NCBI GenBank assembly: GCA_031278675.1
Contig: JAITJY010000236.1
Coordinates: 1-32,828 of the forward strand
Source of the DNA: Bifidobacteriaceae bacterium
Lineage (GTDB): Bacteria; Actinomycetota; Actinomycetes; Actinomycetales; WQXJ01
Direction of reading: 5' to 3'
Length of the DNA stretch: 32,828 nucleotides
Shown here: positions 6,667 through 14,790 of the stretch, in pieces
Layout of the letters: the number at the start of each line of letters is the position of its first letter
Numbering within the stretch: the first letter of the stretch is position 1
Notes under the pieces: model-generated
Told to the model about the DNA's origin: nothing
Database searches by the model: none
What the model saw: only the letters and a program-made list of their open reading frames with translations
Translations under genes and position numbers: made by a program

Positions 6667-6808
6667 TAGGCCCGCCAGATGCGTCCATGCGCCGGCGATG
6701 ATCTGTCTGGACGCGGGTTGCGAGCGCCTGTGGACGGGCGATGCCCGGTTGGCCAGCGCCGCCCGGGGTTTCGCAATTGACGTATTCGCGGATCGGCGGA
6801 CCCGGGCT
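6643..6808 (+). repeat. Degenerate copy E of the 161-bp intergenic repeat
   Basis: Read on the minus strand from the glycosyltransferase stop, TTAGCCCGGGTCCGCCGATCC matches the right end of copies A and B (TTAGCCTGGATCCACCGATCC in copy B). AGCCTGG at 6643-6649 could be the other end, giving about 166 bp. Internal similarity is patchy, with GGCCAACCGGGCATCGCC resembling the middle of copy B. The stop codon of the glycosyltransferase is formed at the repeat boundary. Confidence 0.45.
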
Positions 6809-8300
6809 AAGACCCACCCGCCGGGACACTGCCCGGCAACAGGACGCGGGCGATCCGGTTGCGCACGCCATCCGGGATGCGGCGCCAGGCCCGCTTCGCC
6901 AACGGCGGACGCGATCTGACCGGTTTGGCGAGGCTTAAGAACAGGGCCGACCAGCGCTCGGCGAGACGTTCCTCGGAGAACTCCGTCATGCGGGCCGCCG
7001 CGTTGGCTGACATGGCGCGCTTCGCCGAGGCAGGCGAGTCGAGATACTCGATAATCCGGCGTGCCAACTCGGCCTGATTGCCGGGCTCAACCAGGTGGCC
7101 GTTGACCCCGTCTAGGATCATCGCCGCCGGACCGTATTTTGTGTCATAAGCGATGCACGGCGTCCCGGCCGCCATCGACTCCATGATGGTCAGCGAAAAC
7201 CCCTCCCAGCGTGAGGTCAACAAAGAGCATTCGGCGGTCCCGAAGACCGCCCTCGCACTGTTGGTGTAACCAGCGAAGTTGACCGCCTCAGCGAGGTTCA
7301 AAGACCCGGCGAACGCCTTCAAATCGCTCTCCAAGGGGCCGTGGCCCCAGACCTCGAGCTGCGCGTCGGGACGCGCCTGGCGCACAGCGCCCAATGCGGC
7401 GATCGCCGAGGCCACATTCTTTTCTTCGCTCAGCCGCGCCACCATCACCAGTTTCCCCGGGACGGTGTCCGGCGCCGGCGGCGCCGGCGTAATGGCATGC
7501 GGTATTACATGAAGACGATCCTCAAATCCGAACCGGTCCACCACGTCAGCCTTTTGTTGCGGCGTCAGCACCACCAACGCGTCAACCCCGGGCAGATTGT
7601 TCAACACCGCCCGGTTCCCGGTCCGGATAACCGACGATCCGGGCCGCTCATGAATCGAATGGAACACAAAAATCTTCCGGGCCAACCGGTTCTCCAGTGA
7701 CAGCAACACCCCGTCAAGCGCCCGCGCCTCACACACCAGATACGTCAATTCGCCCGCGCTCAGCTCGGCCATAAAATGCCGCCTGAAGCCGTCCAGCGTC
7801 CGAAAGGCCCGCGCCGCGCCGGTCAGCGGCGCCAACACCACCTCCGCCTTCGGATACGGTCCACCCGGCGGCGCCGCTCCCACCGGGCGGTACTGGAAGA
7901 CCGACCCATCCGGCCTGCACCACAAGCGCCCCACCGCCCGGCCAGCCACCGTGATGGTCGCCGCATAGGGCGCACCGCTTGGATCATGGACCTCCCGGAC
8001 CTCATAAGTTGGCAGGTCACGGCACAGTTCGGTGATCGCCTCGGCCACCTTGGGCGCACCTGGCGCCGCCGCCGCGCCCCGGTAATAGTGGTTGATGTTG
8101 ACCAGGCCAACCCCACACGGCAGGTCATAGCGTTCACGCACCGCAGCCGCGACTTCACCGAAGCCTGCGGCGTCGTGAAAGGTCGCGATCACCGGATAGA
8201 TTCCCCGCAAGCGAGCCAGCACCCCCGCCTTGCGCAGCAGTGAGGCGGTCAAGCCGCCGTGTTCGGCGTCCAAGCGGCTCGTCAAAAAGACATAACGCAA
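6807..8300 (-). CDS. GT4 glycosyltransferase, TarM/GtfA-like
   Basis: The C-terminal half is a GT4 donor-binding domain: KLVMVARLSEEKNV, VWGHGPLESDL, and LLTSRWEGFSLTIMESMAAGTPCIAYD with the ExxxxxE-type nucleotide-sugar site. The N-terminal half, with FVFHSIHE and VVLTPQQKADVVDRFG, resembles wall teichoic acid or glycerol-phosphate glucosyltransferases (TarM) and accessory-Sec GtfA. It probably acts at the cytoplasmic face on a cell-surface polymer or glycoprotein. I chose the TTG at 8300 (reading LRYVFLTSRL), which has GGGGGA 5 nt ahead; the frame also extends upstream to 8363. That gives 497 residues. The acceptor is unknown. Confidence 0.8.
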   Translation of the reverse strand: MRYVFLTSRLDAEHGGLTASLLRKAGVLARLRGIYPVIATFHDAAGFGEVAAAVRERYDLPCGVGLVNINHYYRGAAAAPGAPKVAEAITELCRDLPTYEVREVHDPSGAPYAATITVAGRAVGRLWCRPDGSVFQYRPVGAAPPGGPYPKAEVVLAPLTGAARAFRTLDGFRRHFMAELSAGELTYLVCEARALDGVLLSLENRLARKIFVFHSIHERPGSSVIRTGNRAVLNNLPGVDALVVLTPQQKADVVDRFGFEDRLHVIPHAITPAPPAPDTVPGKLVMVARLSEEKNVASAIAALGAVRQARPDAQLEVWGHGPLESDLKAFAGSLNLAEAVNFAGYTNSARAVFGTAECSLLTSRWEGFSLTIMESMAAGTPCIAYDTKYGPAAMILDGVNGHLVEPGNQAELARRIIEYLDSPASAKRAMSANAAARMTEFSEERLAERWSALFLSLAKPVRSRPPLAKRAWRRIPDGVRNRIARVLLPGSVPAGGS

Positions 8301-8377
8301 CGCGATCCCCCGCAATCTCGTAGCAAAGTGGTAGCCAGTGGGCTGTCCAGCCCATGCTAACAATCCCGCCCGAATGG

Positions 8378-8935
8378 TTAGTCATCCGTTGCACGATGCC
8401 GCGTGGCCAGCACCGCCGCCACCACCAGCGCATCGCCCGGCAAGTCCACCACCCCACCCTGCGGCTCGCTACGGCGATCATCGGTGGATCCGGGCTTCGC
8501 CCACACGCGCTCCACCCAGCCCCCCCGCACCAGGCAGTCGACCGCCTCAGCTACCACCCATTGCCCGATCACGCCCGCCCCCACGGTCCCGCCCGCCCAG
8601 ATTGCCCGGCGCACCGGGTGAGCCCCGCCTACCAGCGTCAGGTCCCGTTCGGCGAGGAAGCGGACGAGCGGGACGAGGCGGCATCGTCCTTGGGCGAAAA
8701 CCCAACGGCCCTCGACGTCAACCTCCACCACCTGGTCGAGCCGGCGCCGGTCCAACTGCGCCAAGACCGCCCGGATCGAGGGGACCCCGGGAGACGGATC
8801 GTCCGGGCCGGAGCGATATTCCGCCCGGCCCGCCCCGTAAAGCGAAGTCACCAACTGGCCGACAGCCGCCGTGTGGTAAAGGTGGCCAACCAAGCGCGCC
8901 GCCTCCCGGTGCCCCGCCCGCCCGAACAAGCTCAC
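8378..8935 (-). CDS. Unknown protein with repeat-derived C-terminus
   Basis: I do not recognise this 185-residue protein. It starts with GTG at 8935 after AGGTGG and has a plausible residue composition, with short Leu/Val-rich segments (AAVGQLVTSLYGAG, AIWAGGTVGAGVIGQWVV) but no clear membrane or catalytic motif. The last 42 or so residues, from AKPGSTDDRR on, are encoded by sequence matching the left end of the 161-bp repeat, so the native end was probably near residue 145. It is transcribed divergently from the PIG-L gene across 39 bp and lies just upstream of the glycosyltransferase, possibly in one transcript. Confidence 0.5.
   Translation of the reverse strand: MSLFGRAGHREAARLVGHLYHTAAVGQLVTSLYGAGRAEYRSGPDDPSPGVPSIRAVLAQLDRRRLDQVVEVDVEGRWVFAQGRCRLVPLVRFLAERDLTLVGGAHPVRRAIWAGGTVGAGVIGQWVVAEAVDCLVRGGWVERVWAKPGSTDDRRSEPQGGVVDLPGDALVVAAVLATRHRATDD
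8440..8496 (-). repeat. Partial copy D of the 161-bp repeat, inside a coding frame
   Basis: On the minus strand AGCCCGGATCCACCGATGAT continues as CGCCGTAGC and matches the left end of copies A and C almost base for base for about 30 bp, then weakens. No clear second end is found near the expected position (about 8336). The frame of the neighbouring unknown gene reads straight through it. Confidence 0.55.
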
Positions 8936-8974
8936 CTGGCCACCTTACGTGATGCGATGCGCCACAATGGCTAA
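8936..8974. promoter_or_regulatory. Divergent promoter gap
   Basis: Only 39 bp separate the GTG of the unknown gene (minus strand) and the GTG of the PIG-L gene (plus strand), so both promoters must overlap here or lie within the coding regions. No convincing -35/-10 pair is visible. The plus-strand gene lacks an obvious SD and may have a very short or absent leader. Confidence 0.35.
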
Positions 8975-9688
8975 GTGCGAGTGATTCTGGCCGTGATGGC
9001 ACATCCTGATGACGTTGACTTCTGGGCTGCGGGCACGGTGGCCACCTGGGTCGCGGGCGGCGCCCGGGTGACATATTTGCTGGTCACCGGCGGTGACGCC
9101 GGGGGGTTCGAGGCCGGTGCCGAACGCGGGGAGATGGGCCGGCGGCGCCGGGATGAACAGCGCCGCGCCGCTGGTGTTCTCGGGGTGGGAGATGTCCGGT
9201 TCCTCGACGGCTTCGCCGATGGCGCCGTCGCCGTGACCGACGAGTTGGTCGGCGGTATTGTCCACGCTATCCGCGAACTGCGTCCCGACCTCGTCTTGGC
9301 CCAAAGCCCCACCCGGACCTGGCACGACATCCGCCTGTCTCACCCCGATCACCTCGCCGTTGGCGAGGCCACCGCCCGGGCGGTCTACCCCTTCGCCCGC
9401 AATCCTTTCGCTGACTTCGGCGCGGCCGGCTCCGACGCAGCCAGCCTTGCTGCGTTCGCGGTCCGTGAACTCTGGCTTCAGGGCGATCCCGAACCGAACC
9501 ATGTGGTAGATGTGACCGCGTTTAGGGCCCAGCGCCGCGAGGCGCTGGCTGCTCATGCCAGCCAGCATCCCGACCTCCCGGGCGCCTTGGACCGGGCCGA
9601 ACGGGAGGCTGGCGGCGTCGCCGCGCGGTGGGGCTTACCGAAGGGCTCCCTCGCCGAGGAGTTCAGACGGATTCTGATTCCTCATTAG
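8975..9688 (+). CDS. PIG-L (LmbE-like) N-acetylglucosamine deacetylase family protein
   Basis: The family removes acetyl or acyl groups from N-acetylglucosaminyl compounds with a zinc-bound water; actinobacterial members include MshB and Mca of mycothiol metabolism. The zinc motif AHPDD (9-13) sits right after the first strand, and SHPDH near residue 125 supplies the second histidine set. VTYLLVTGGDAGG is the usual second strand and loop. The 237-residue length is typical of small LmbE-like proteins. The sequence does not show whether it acts on mycothiol conjugates or other sugars. It ends head-to-head with the membrane protein gene, overlapping it by 26 bp. Confidence 0.85.
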   Translation: MRVILAVMAHPDDVDFWAAGTVATWVAGGARVTYLLVTGGDAGGFEAGAERGEMGRRRRDEQRRAAGVLGVGDVRFLDGFADGAVAVTDELVGGIVHAIRELRPDLVLAQSPTRTWHDIRLSHPDHLAVGEATARAVYPFARNPFADFGAAGSDAASLAAFAVRELWLQGDPEPNHVVDVTAFRAQRREALAAHASQHPDLPGALDRAEREAGGVAARWGLPKGSLAEEFRRILIPH

Positions 9689-10613
9689 GCGGCGGTTCGG
9701 CTTCCTCGGTCGGCTCGGGGCTGAGTTCTTCCGAGGGTTCTTCGGTCGGCTCCTCAATCGGTGGTTCTGCGGGGTCTTCCGGCTCGCGGGTAGCCGGCGC
9801 TTCGGTGGGTTCCACCGGGGACGGCTCCGGCGTGATAGTGACCGTGACGGTCGGGGCCGGCTCGTCCGGGGCCGATGGGCTGGGAACCGGCGGCGGGGCC
9901 GGCTCCTCCCGGTTGACGAAGGTGGTAGTCCGGCCCGAATCGTCCCCCGTTACTATGTCGGACAGCGACCGGCCTGCCAGCAATTCGACCCCCGTCACCA
10001 CCGCCGAGATGACCAAGAACAGCACTATCCCCAGCGCCGCCAATGTGCGCGCCGTCCCGTGCCGTGCGATCATTTGGCTGAGCCACCCAGGCGAGTTGGC
10101 GTCCACCTCGGGCAGCTCTGCGGTATCCCCAGCCGAGTTGGGGTCCGGCTCGGGCAGCTCGGCGGTATCCCCAGGCGAGTTGGCGTCCACCTCGGGCAGC
10201 TCGGCGGTATCCCCAGCCTTAGCGGCAGCGGCCGGCTCGGCCGGTTCGGCCGGCTCGGCGGCGCTACCTGCTGCCGCAGCGGCATCGTCGGCATCGGCCG
10301 CTCCGCCGACCGGCTCCGGGGCGGGTGCCTCGCGGGCGGCACCGTCCGATCCCGCGTCTGCCTGGACCGGGCTGGCCGGCGAAACCAAGGTGGCGGCTTG
10401 GTGCGCCAAAGTCTTGACGGCTTGATGGGTGCGCCGCAGCGAACGGGAATAGACATAGTTGCCGACCACCGTGATGACCGAAGCGAGGGCCGCGCCGAGG
10501 ATGGTGCCCGTCGCGCCCAGGTAGGACAGCGCCACGGTGGCCGTCGCTGCGGCCAAAGCACTGGCAAGCACTTGGACAACCGAAATCCCCGCCGGCCGTT
10601 TGTCGCTGGGCAT
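9663..10613 (-). CDS. Membrane protein with three 14-residue repeats
   Basis: I do not recognise the family. The 316-residue protein has two hydrophobic stretches near the N-terminus (about 11-33 and 37-54), a long Ala/Pro/Glu-rich linker, three tandem 14-residue units (GDTAELPEVDANSP, 134-175), and a third membrane span (about 190-212). It ends in a Pro/Glu/Thr-rich acidic tail of about 90 residues. The layout suggests a wall-spanning or surface-exposed tail. It ends within the 3' end of the PIG-L gene and is divergent from the transporter at 10679. Confidence 0.7.
   Translation of the reverse strand: MPSDKRPAGISVVQVLASALAAATATVALSYLGATGTILGAALASVITVVGNYVYSRSLRRTHQAVKTLAHQAATLVSPASPVQADAGSDGAAREAPAPEPVGGAADADDAAAAAGSAAEPAEPAEPAAAAKAGDTAELPEVDANSPGDTAELPEPDPNSAGDTAELPEVDANSPGWLSQMIARHGTARTLAALGIVLFLVISAVVTGVELLAGRSLSDIVTGDDSGRTTTFVNREEPAPPPVPSPSAPDEPAPTVTVTITPEPSPVEPTEAPATREPEDPAEPPIEEPTEEPSEELSPEPTEEAEPPPNEESESV
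10089..10214 (-). repeat. Three tandem 42-bp units in the membrane protein gene
   Basis: The units encode GDTAELPEVDANSP, GDTAELPEPDPNSA and GDTAELPEVDANSP. The DNA copies are nearly identical, which indicates recent duplication and a likely site of copy-number change. Confidence 0.85.
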
Positions 10614-10678
10614 AGGCCCACGCTATCTCATCCGGCGCGGGAGCGCGCGGGGGCGGGCGATGGTTGCGGCATCATTGG

Positions 10679-11365
10679 ATGGTGCCTGATACGCCAAGCC
10701 GCCTCGCCGCCGCCGGGACCCCGCTCAGTTGGTACGGGACTCTGGTCGGCGCGTTTGCTGCGCTGCTCGTCGTCTCCAACATCGCGGCGGTCAAGCTGAT
10801 CGGTCTAGGCCGCCTGGAACTGTTTGGGACCGGGATCGACATCACCGTCGATGGGGGCGCTCTCCTGTTCCCTTTGACGTATGTGCTCGGCGATGTGCTT
10901 GCCGAGGTGTTCGGTTTCAAGGCGGCGCGCCGCGCCATCTGGGTCGGGTTTGTCTGCGCTGCGCTGGCTGTCGGCTCGTTCTGGTTGGTGGGCGTGGCGC
11001 CACCGGCCGCCAACTGGCTGGGCCAGGGCGCCTTCACGCAAACGCTCGGGTTTGTGCCGCGGGTGGTGGCCGCCTCCCTGGCCGGCTATCTGGCCGGACA
11101 GCTTTCGAATGCTTTCACGCTGACCGCTATGAAACGGCGGGCCGATACGGCTTTGTGGCGGCGCCTGCTCGGCTCCACCCTGGTCGGCGAACTCGCCGAC
11201 ACCGCAGTGTTTTGCACCGTCGCGTTCTATGGGGTGATCACCGGGCCGCAGTTCTTCGGCTACGCCGCCCTGGGCTACATCTACAAGTGTCTCGCTGAGG
11301 TTGTCTTGTTACCCATCACCTATGGGGTGATCCGGGCGACCCGGCGCCACGAGGCGCGCCTCTAG
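10679..11365 (+). CDS. Queuosine precursor transporter (YhhQ/VUT family)
   Basis: This is a polytopic membrane protein of about 228 residues with roughly six spans. Family hallmarks are LLVVSNIAAVKLI, the segment DGGALLFPLTYVLGDVLAEVFG, and ELADTAVFCTVAFYG near the end. The family imports preQ0/preQ1 for queuosine in tRNAs with GUN anticodons, which include tRNA-His. The ATG at 10679 gives a normal N-terminus. The frame is open from 10664, but those extra residues are not needed. The stop overlaps the 3' end of parB. Confidence 0.85.
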   Translation: MVPDTPSRLAAAGTPLSWYGTLVGAFAALLVVSNIAAVKLIGLGRLELFGTGIDITVDGGALLFPLTYVLGDVLAEVFGFKAARRAIWVGFVCAALAVGSFWLVGVAPPAANWLGQGAFTQTLGFVPRVVAASLAGYLAGQLSNAFTLTAMKRRADTALWRRLLGSTLVGELADTAVFCTVAFYGVITGPQFFGYAALGYIYKCLAEVVLLPITYGVIRATRRHEARL

Positions 11366-12366
11366 TTGAGGACGCCCGGATCACCCGGATCGATTATCGC
11401 GATGATCCGGTTGAGGTCTGCGACCGAAGCAAACTCGATCACAACGCGGCCCTTGGTCTTGCCCAGCGCCACCACCACCTTCGTGTCGAGCTTGTCGGTC
11501 AGCCGTTCCTGGAGCGCATTCAGCGCGCCATGGCGGCCGCCGGGGCGGGCCTTGGCCCGTTTCGGCTTCGCCGGCACATCACCCAGCGTCACCGCTTCCT
11601 CCGTGCTACGCACCGAAAGTCCCTCCGCGACGATCCGCTGGGCCAGGCGTTCCATTGCCGCAGTGTCTTCCAGTCCGAGCAATGCCCGGGCGTGCCCCGC
11701 CGAGATCACGCCGGCGGCGACGCGGCGCTGGACCAACGGCGGGAGCTTCAACAGCCGCAAAGTGTTGGAGATCTGCGGCCTTGAGCGGGCTACCCGCACC
11801 GAGAGTTCTTCTTGGGTACAAGAAAAGTCGTCCATCAACTGACGGTAGGCGGCGGCTTCTTCGAGCGGGTTGAGTTGCGCGCGGTGGAGGTTTTCCAGCA
11901 GGGCGTCGCGCAGCAGTTCCGCGTCATCTGTCGCACGCACGATGGCGGGCACCTGGTCCAGCCCAGCCATCTGGCAGGCGCGCCACCGCCGCTCCCCCAT
12001 CACCAGTTCGTAGTGCCCGTCACCGCCGGCGCGCGGCGGGCGGACCACGATCGGTTGCAGCAGCCCGACTTCTTTGATCGAGTCGGCGAGTTCTTCGAGG
12101 GATGACTCATCGAACACCTCGCGCGGCTGGCGCGGATTGGGCGAGATAGCGCCGATAGGAATCAGGCTGAATTCAGCGCCGGGCACAAGGACCAACTCCG
12201 GGGCTTGGCCGGGTGCCGCCTGCCTGGTGCGCTGCACCCCTGAGGGCGCGAACAACAAGTCGACCGGCCGTCGTTCCGCTGGTTCCGCTCCGCCCTGCGC
12301 GGGGCGCCCCGGGCCTGGAATCAGCGCTCCCAGTCCTTTGCCGAGCCCTGTCCTTCGTTCAGCCAT
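11362..12366 (-). CDS. parB: Chromosome partitioning protein ParB
   Basis: ParB is a CTP-dependent clamp that loads at parS and spreads along DNA to guide origin segregation. The 334 residues begin with the typical RTGLGKGLGALIP. They continue with the N-terminal domain (ISPNPRQPREVFDESSLEELADSI, then GERRWRACQMAGL for CTP binding), the helix-turn-helix (TQEELSVRVARSRPQISNTLRLLKLP), and a C-terminal dimerisation segment ending VADLNRIIAII. I placed the start at ATG 12366, which has AGGAGGA about 5 nt ahead; the longer frame to 12441 overlaps parA. It overlaps parA by 8 bp. Confidence 0.96.
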   Translation of the reverse strand: MAERRTGLGKGLGALIPGPGRPAQGGAEPAERRPVDLLFAPSGVQRTRQAAPGQAPELVLVPGAEFSLIPIGAISPNPRQPREVFDESSLEELADSIKEVGLLQPIVVRPPRAGGDGHYELVMGERRWRACQMAGLDQVPAIVRATDDAELLRDALLENLHRAQLNPLEEAAAYRQLMDDFSCTQEELSVRVARSRPQISNTLRLLKLPPLVQRRVAAGVISAGHARALLGLEDTAAMERLAQRIVAEGLSVRSTEEAVTLGDVPAKPKRAKARPGGRHGALNALQERLTDKLDTKVVVALGKTKGRVVIEFASVADLNRIIAIIDPGDPGVLN

Positions 12367-13315
12367 GGCGTCCTCCTGCGCGTTTGGCGATTTCCAGCGC
12401 TGCTTCCAAGTAGGCCAGCGCGCCTGTCGAGTTCTTGTCATAAGTGATCACGGTCTGGCTGTAGCCGGGGGCTTCCGAAATTTTGACCGACCGCGGGATG
12501 GTGGTCTGCAGGACCAGCTCGGGGAAATGCGTCCTGACCTCGCTGACCACATCCCGGGCCAGGTTGGTCCGCCCGTCATACATGGTCAACAAGATCATGG
12601 AGACGGCTAGTTCTGGATTGAGCGCCTCCGCGACCCGTCCCACCGTCCCGAGCAACTGCGAGAGGCCTTCCAGCGCGTAGTACTCGCACTGGATGGGGAT
12701 GAGGACTTCTTTGGCCCCCACAAAGGCGTTCAAGGTGAGCAGCCCCAACGATGGGGGGCAGTCGATCAACACATAGTCGAGTGGGCGTTCGCCCGCCGCT
12801 CGCAATCCCCGCCGCGCTTGTCCTAACGCCTCGTGCAGCCGATACTCGCGTTGCGGCAGGTTCACCAGTTCGATCTCCGCGCCAGCTAATTCGATGGTGG
12901 CCGGCACACACCAGAGGTTGTCGAGATCTGCGCAGGGCTGCACCGTCTCCAGCATGGGCCGACCGTCCAACAACACGTCGTAAATGGACGGGACCGCCGC
13001 GTGATGCGCCACCCCGAGCGCCGTCGAAGCGTTCCCCTGCGGGTCCACGTCTACCACCAATACCCTCAGTCCCCGATCCGCCAAGGCGGCCGCCAGGTTG
13101 ACGGTGGTTGACGTCTTACCCACCCCGCCTTTCTGGTTGGCGACGGTAATGATCCTGGTGGCGGGGGGTTTCGGGTAGACCTCATCACGCAGCCTGAGCC
13201 GCCTCATCGCGTCGAGTTGCGCCTGTTCCCCGAGCGGCGTATCGACCGCGCCGCCGCCCGATGTTTCACGTGAAACATCTACTGCTGGCCCGGCGACTGA
13301 TTCCTCGATTGACAC
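12359..13315 (-). CDS. parA: Chromosome partitioning ATPase ParA
   Basis: ParA is a deviant Walker ATPase that works with ParB to segregate the origin. Visible features are NQKGGVGKTSTTVNLA (Walker A with the signature lysine), VVDVDPQGNAS (A'), and YVLIDCPPSLGLLTLNA (Walker B). The parS 16-mer lies in its 5' end and encodes part of VDVSRETS. The start is uncertain: GTG at 13315 gives MSIEESVAG, a reasonable actinobacterial N-terminus, while the frame stays open to 13384 and overlaps rsmG. The gene is coupled to parB. Confidence 0.95.
   Translation of the reverse strand: MSIEESVAGPAVDVSRETSGGGAVDTPLGEQAQLDAMRRLRLRDEVYPKPPATRIITVANQKGGVGKTSTTVNLAAALADRGLRVLVVDVDPQGNASTALGVAHHAAVPSIYDVLLDGRPMLETVQPCADLDNLWCVPATIELAGAEIELVNLPQREYRLHEALGQARRGLRAAGERPLDYVLIDCPPSLGLLTLNAFVGAKEVLIPIQCEYYALEGLSQLLGTVGRVAEALNPELAVSMILLTMYDGRTNLARDVVSEVRTHFPELVLQTTIPRSVKISEAPGYSQTVITYDKNSTGALAYLEAALEIAKRAGGRHG
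13262..13277. promoter_or_regulatory. parS centromere site
   Basis: TGTTTCACGTGAAACA is a perfect palindromic parS consensus 16-mer, the ParB loading site. It lies within the 5' coding part of parA, about 4 kb from dnaA, as in many actinobacteria. It is the only copy I found in the window. Confidence 0.97.
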
Positions 13316-13346
13316 CCCATAAGTATGGACCAGACCCCTGACACCG

Positions 13347-14147
13347 TTAGCCGCGCGCGGCGCGCTTGCGCGCCTTGACCACATAAGTCGGGCTCAGACC
13401 GGCCACGGGGATCAGTTCGACGACCTTCGCCCCCACCAATCCCGCCCGCGCTAGGTCCCGCCCGCAGTCCGCCAGTTCGCCCGCCGCGCCGACGCCTTTC
13501 ATCGCCAAGAAGCGCCCGCCTGCCGCCAGCAAGCCGCCCTGCCACCGCGCCAGCTTGTCCAGCCGCGCCACGGCCCGCGACACGGTGCACGATGCCGCCC
13601 GCCCCCGCAATTCCTCAGCCCGCGCCCAAGTCACCGCCACGTTGGCCAGCCCGAGGCATTGTGTGGCTTCGCTCAGCCAATCCGTGCGCCGCCGCATCGA
13701 GTCCACCAACTCGAATTCCAGATCAGGCCGCATCAGCGCCAACACCACCCCGGGCAGGCCCGCCCCGGAGCCCACATCGATCACCAGTCCACTCGGCGGC
13801 AACAGGCCGGCCACGGCAGCGCTGTTGATCAGGTGCCGCTCCCACAGCCGGTCCAATTCGCGCGGCCCCAACAGGCCGAGCAATTCGGCGCGCTCGGACA
13901 ACAAGGCGGCGAACTGCTGGACGCGGCCGAAGCTCTCGCCGAATAGTGCCTCAACCCCGGCGGCTAGTGGGCTGGCGCGTCTGCTCTGTGCGCTTCGCGC
14001 GCGGTCGCGGGTGGTGGCTGGCCGGGCGGAGCCCTGGCCGCTAGCTGGAGGTAACGGCCTGGCCGGGGCGCTGCCGGGTCCCGGCCCCGGGCTTGCGCGC
14101 CAGCCCACCGATTCGGCGCGAGCGCCCAAGGGCTCCGCTCCCGGCAT
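13347..14147 (-). CDS. rsmG: 16S rRNA (guanine527-N7)-methyltransferase RsmG
   Basis: RsmG methylates G527 of 16S rRNA with SAM. The core begins near residue 67 (ALFGESFGRVQQFAALLSE). It has the SAM motif VIDVGSGAGLPG (122-133), ELVDSMRRRTDWL, and the late strand TVSRAVARLDKLARW. The first 60 or so residues are Pro/Ala/Arg-rich and not part of the family. The ATG at 14147 is only 2 bp from the edge of repeat copy A, so the extension fills the space between repeat and gene. A later start may be used, but no obvious SD/ATG pair was found. Confidence 0.93.
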   Translation of the reverse strand: MPGAEPLGARAESVGWRASPGPGPGSAPARPLPPASGQGSARPATTRDRARSAQSRRASPLAAGVEALFGESFGRVQQFAALLSERAELLGLLGPRELDRLWERHLINSAAVAGLLPPSGLVIDVGSGAGLPGVVLALMRPDLEFELVDSMRRRTDWLSEATQCLGLANVAVTWARAEELRGRAASCTVSRAVARLDKLARWQGGLLAAGGRFLAMKGVGAAGELADCGRDLARAGLVGAKVVELIPVAGLSPTYVVKARKRAARG

Positions 14148-14148
14148 C

Positions 14149-14313
14149 TCAGCCTGGATCCACCGATGATGGCCGTAGCCAGCGGCACCAGACGGAGGCG
14201 ATGGGCGTTCCTGGCCGGTGATGGCTACCTGGTGGCCTGCCCGGCTGGTCAGGGGCGTCCAGCGTGCCGGGGAGGGGCGGCGCGGTAGGCGAGGATCGGT
14301 GGATCGAGGCTCA
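14149..14313 (+). repeat. 161-bp intergenic repeat, copy A
   Basis: The ends are AGCCTGGATCCACCGATGAT (from 14151) and, at the other side, GGATCGGTGGATCGAGGCT (ending 14311), an imperfect terminal inverted repeat. The core from 14151 to 14311 is exactly 161 bp. It fills the whole gap between jag and rsmG, and the jag stop codon TGA is made at its border. Its middle (GATGGGCGTTCCTGGCCGG) recurs in copies B and C. Confidence 0.9.
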
Positions 14314-14778
14314 AGCAGGCCGGATCACCACGTAACGCTTAGGGTCTTCGCCTTCGGACTCGCTGGACAACCCAGCTTCAGCGACGGCATCGTGCACCAT
14401 CTTGCGCTCGAAGGCATTCATCGGCGCTAGCGGCACCGGTTCACCCCCGGCTTGAACCTGTGCGATCGCTTCGGCCGCCAGCGCCCGCAACCGGGCGCGC
14501 TGACCCACCCGGTAACCGGCGATGTCCACCATCAAAAGCGAGCGTTCGCCTGTCTTGGCCTGGACCGCGAGCCGGACCAACTCCTGGACCGCGTCCAAGA
14601 CTTCCCCGTTCGGCCCGACCAGTTGGTCCAGGCCGTCTGCGGCGCCTTCCTCGCCGACTATGGCTACCACCGCGCGCCCGTGGTCCACATCGATATCGAT
14701 ATCGCCGTCGATGTCGGCGATGTCGAGTAGCTCTTCCAAGTAATCGGCGGCGATCTCGCCCTCTAACTCAAGGTCCAT
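14311..14778 (-). CDS. jag: Jag/KhpB RNA-binding protein (KH-R3H)
   Basis: This small RNA-binding protein has a KH-like domain (about 15-75, with VGPNGEVLDAVQELVRLAV) and an R3H domain (about 95-153, with APMNAFERKMVHDAV). In Gram-positive bacteria it is always near yidC, and KhpB acts with KhpA in post-transcriptional control linked to cell division and envelope growth. The 155-residue length is normal for actinobacteria. It lies 12 bp downstream of yidC. The C-terminus IRPA ends exactly at repeat copy A. Confidence 0.93.
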   Translation of the reverse strand: MDLELEGEIAADYLEELLDIADIDGDIDIDVDHGRAVVAIVGEEGAADGLDQLVGPNGEVLDAVQELVRLAVQAKTGERSLLMVDIAGYRVGQRARLRALAAEAIAQVQAGGEPVPLAPMNAFERKMVHDAVAEAGLSSESEGEDPKRYVVIRPA

Positions 14779-14790
14779 TGGCGTACTCCT

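Noticed and set aside
8338..8974. Long plus-strand Pro/Arg-rich ORFs
   Set aside because: They are shadows of the minus-strand gene at 8378-8935 and have the composition typical of wrong frames in high-GC DNA.
9628..10425. Ser/Gly-rich plus-strand ORF of 265 codons
   Set aside because: It is the antisense image of the repeated Pro/Glu/Ala tract in the membrane protein gene.
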